Shown here: positions 62,284 through 64,000 of the stretch, in pieces | How the letters are laid out: every line of letters begins with the position of its first letter | Numbering within the stretch: the stretch's first letter is position 1 | From: G963667675 sp965249215 | GTDB lineage: Bacteria > Chloroflexota > Dehalococcoidia > Lucifugimonadales > UBA3495 | Direction: 5' to 3' | NCBI GenBank assembly: GCA_965249215.1 | Contig: CBDFLN010000002.1 | Coordinates: 1,798,001-1,862,000 of the forward strand | DNA: 64,000 nt | The notes under the pieces: model-generated | What the model was told of the DNA's origin: nothing | Databases searched by the model: none | The model's input: the letters and a program-made list of their open reading frames with translations, nothing else | Made by a program: the position numbers and the translations under genes

Positions 62284-63246
62284 CTAGACCCAGGTCTCAG
62301 TTGTGGGCGCGATGAGCCCCCCGTTTGCTTCCATTCGGACCTCGTTGGCTGCGATTATCCCGGCCTTGAGAGTCGCCAGCGTAGGTTCTAGGAGAGTGTC
62401 CCTGTGCTGCTCGTAGATTTCGGGGTATTTGGACCACGCATCGGCGTGAGGGTGGATTGCCCTGACTGTATCGTCATTATCCTCCTGCAAGTGCCATGAC
62501 GCGGAAACTTCAAACGCCTCTATGGCCCCATTTGATGACGGGGCTATGAAAAATATACCTTCCCAGGCTCTAACGCCGCCGTCGCGTACGCGCCACAGGG
62601 ATATTAAGTCGCCGGTCTCGCTGCCTCCTACGAACGCCTGCTCGATGGCCTGTCTTTGCTCCTCTCCATGGTGGAACGCGTACGCCACCAGCAGGGTCAA
62701 ATATTCGGGCCCGGAGCCGATAAGGTACTCATTCACACGCACATCGACGTAACAGTCAACGGTGTGTCTCCCCGATTCCAATGCGGAGTCTCGCGCGTAA
62801 GCTGGAAAGCGGAACGGCCTGTCGCTGGTTTCGCATCGTATCGTATTTGGAACCGTCGTTGCCCTGACGACAAAATGGGCAGTCCATAGCGGCGTACCGA
62901 CGCCTCCGACGAGGAAACGACTCAGGTCGAACGGCTCGCTCCCGAAGTCGTAGCTCGCGTCGGCACTAAGCGATGTTAGAGACGGGGTGCAGGTATCGCC
63001 TGTGAAACCCTCTATAGGCGTACAAGGCGGTATGACCTCGCTCAGGTAAGATGGCTCTGGGATGGGTACAGGCGTAGATGCTGGTGCCTGGTAGAAGGCA
63101 CCGGCAGAGCGCGGCAAAGCCTCGGTAGCTGGAGGCGCAAGTGACGGTGGTTCTCCCCCCGCGCAGGCTGCTGCTATCAGGCCACCCAAGACCAGCAGTG
63201 CGAGTCCGGCGACGCGTTGAACGTTGGCACGAACTAGCTCTAACAT
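62284..63246 (-). CDS. Predicted lipoprotein of unknown function
   Basis: 320 residues. Signal peptide with lipobox IAAAC at about residues 24-28, then a Pro/Ala-rich tether to about residue 65 and a mixed alpha/beta domain with four or more Cys. AAGGAG site, 16 bases behind the metalloprotease gene, so the two are co-transcribed. Its TAG stop is part of the CTAG duplicated by the IS1182 element. The same CTAG would have supplied the stop before insertion, so the protein is not truncated. I do not recognise the family; secretion beside a protease suggests a surface role. Confidence 0.75.
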   Translation of the reverse strand: MLELVRANVQRVAGLALLVLGGLIAAACAGGEPPSLAPPATEALPRSAGAFYQAPASTPVPIPEPSYLSEVIPPCTPIEGFTGDTCTPSLTSLSADASYDFGSEPFDLSRFLVGGVGTPLWTAHFVVRATTVPNTIRCETSDRPFRFPAYARDSALESGRHTVDCYVDVRVNEYLIGSGPEYLTLLVAYAFHHGEEQRQAIEQAFVGGSETGDLISLWRVRDGGVRAWEGIFFIAPSSNGAIEAFEVSASWHLQEDNDDTVRAIHPHADAWSKYPEIYEQHRDTLLEPTLATLKAGIIAANEVRMEANGGLIAPTTETWV

Positions 63247-63262
63247 CTTGTTATCTCCTTGC

Positions 63263-64000
63263 CTACCGCGACTGGTAGTTGCCCATCACGGAAGCGACAT
63301 CGTAGTACGACGGGGCACAGATATGTTTGTCATCTCTGTAGCTATAGTACATGACTGCATCTTCGTGCTCGGTGTGCCGGGTTCCTGCCGCACTTCTTCG
63401 ATGCTGTGAGCCGAGAAGATGCCCGACCTCGTGAATCGCCACGTTGCGCAGTTGCGTGCAGGCTTGCATGTTGCCTAGGCTATCCCAATCACGAGTTTCT
63501 CTAAATACCAATGAGCGGAAGGTAAGCGGTTCTGTAAAGATGGAAGTGGCGTTGTGCAAGCACGCTATTGCGTCTCCACACACTCGCTGCATTTCAGCGA
63601 AACCAACAAAGATGATCTGGTTGAATGGAGGCGGGTTGGCCTGCGCGAAACCGTCTGTCGGGTCGTAACACGGGTTGGCTGCCGTCCCGGCCTTGCCGTC
63701 ATATGTGATTGTGATGATGTTGCTGCCGTCGGCCTTCTTCCACCGAACCGTACTTTCCCACAGCGCTACTGCCTGGTTGATCTCAGCGACGGAAGCCCCT
63801 GCTGGCAGGGGCAGCCCAATGCTGATGTCCGCCGCGTTGAAACCTGGGGGCAGCGGGTCCGGCGGCGCACATATCCGGTAGTTGTACGCGCCATCATCCA
63901 AATACCTGGCCAGACTGATAGTAGCTATCCTGGCCGTGTCTGCGTTGTCAGGAGGAACCGTGGTTGGGTAAACCACGTTGGAGGTTGACCAGCCCGACTT
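63263..64000 (-). CDS. Metzincin-type zinc metalloprotease (5' part outside window)
   Basis: 246 codons visible, frame open to the window edge. Zinc motif HEVGHLLGSQH (H-E-x2-H-x2-G-x2-H) followed by a Met in DAVMYYSY that may form the Met-turn. Upstream NQAVALWESTVRWKKADGSNIITITYD resembles the start of a matrixin/reprolysin-like catalytic domain, and several Cys suggest secretion. The N-terminal signal must lie beyond position 64000. A GTG at 63976 could be read as a start but is probably internal. Operon with the lipoprotein gene. Confidence 0.85.
   Translation of the reverse strand, partial: KSGWSTSNVVYPTTVPPDNADTARIATISLARYLDDGAYNYRICAPPDPLPPGFNAADISIGLPLPAGASVAEINQAVALWESTVRWKKADGSNIITITYDGKAGTAANPCYDPTDGFAQANPPPFNQIIFVGFAEMQRVCGDAIACLHNATSIFTEPLTFRSLVFRETRDWDSLGNMQACTQLRNVAIHEVGHLLGSQHRRSAAGTRHTEHEDAVMYYSYRDDKHICAPSYYDVASVMGNYQSR

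Noticed and set aside
1..64000. CRISPR array or cas genes
   Set aside because: No regularly spaced repeats other than coding repeats in the lipoprotein linkers and the LRR/cadherin gene, and no Cas-like proteins.

Overview
The window looks like a bacterial chromosome of roughly 60% G+C. The gene content resembles uncultured Chloroflexota of the SAR202/Dehalococcoidia type: many flavin-dependent luciferase-like monooxygenases, amidohydrolases, CaiB-type CoA transferases, reductive-dehalogenase-like corrinoid/Fe-S proteins, and DUF1800/DUF1501 genes. No rRNA or universal marker gene is present, so this placement is an inference from gene repertoire. The only RNA gene recognised is tRNA-Asn(GTT).

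Layout. 1-650: the end of an Hsp20 gene and tRNA-Asn. 650-6140: an accessory patch. A small cassette of two unknown genes plus a HEPN-like gene lies between the tRNA 3' end and an imperfect copy of that end (2291-2308). It is followed by a complete IS21-family element (about 2629-5133), and by the C-terminal half of a haloalkane dehalogenase next to the IS right end. 6140-20460: mostly minus strand, with a TauE-type permease, a GNAT enzyme, a decayed alcohol dehydrogenase, two peptide-type ABC permeases, an orphan molybdenum hydroxylase large subunit, a cupin, a 43-residue basic protein, a flavin monooxygenase, two tandem lipoprotein solute-binding proteins and a D-aminoacylase-type amidohydrolase.

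20790-57530: a catabolic region built largely of paralogous pairs or triplets. It has three soluble reductive-dehalogenase-like proteins, two amidohydrolase-2 enzymes, two VOC proteins, two NHL-repeat proteins, two DUF1800 proteins (one with a DUF1501 partner), two stand-alone GAF-like proteins, two CoA transferases, two SDRs and four further luciferase-like monooxygenases. Single genes include enoyl-CoA hydratase, RidA, a dual-specificity phosphatase, an HSL-type esterase, a SnoaL-like protein, an ABM monooxygenase, a zinc alcohol dehydrogenase and a frameshifted NCS2 permease fused to an ATPase-like domain. The set suggests uptake and stepwise oxidation, hydrolysis and CoA-linked breakdown of recalcitrant, perhaps halogenated or aromatic, compounds. 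No substrate can be assigned from sequence alone.

57886-64000: a surface-protein region with a large LRR/cadherin/Fn3 protein, an IS1182-type insertion exactly between two genes, a lipoprotein and a metzincin-type protease cut by the window edge.

Many minus-strand operons have readable sigma70-like promoters (TTGACA or close, 17-18 bp, TATAAT-like), which help define transcription units.
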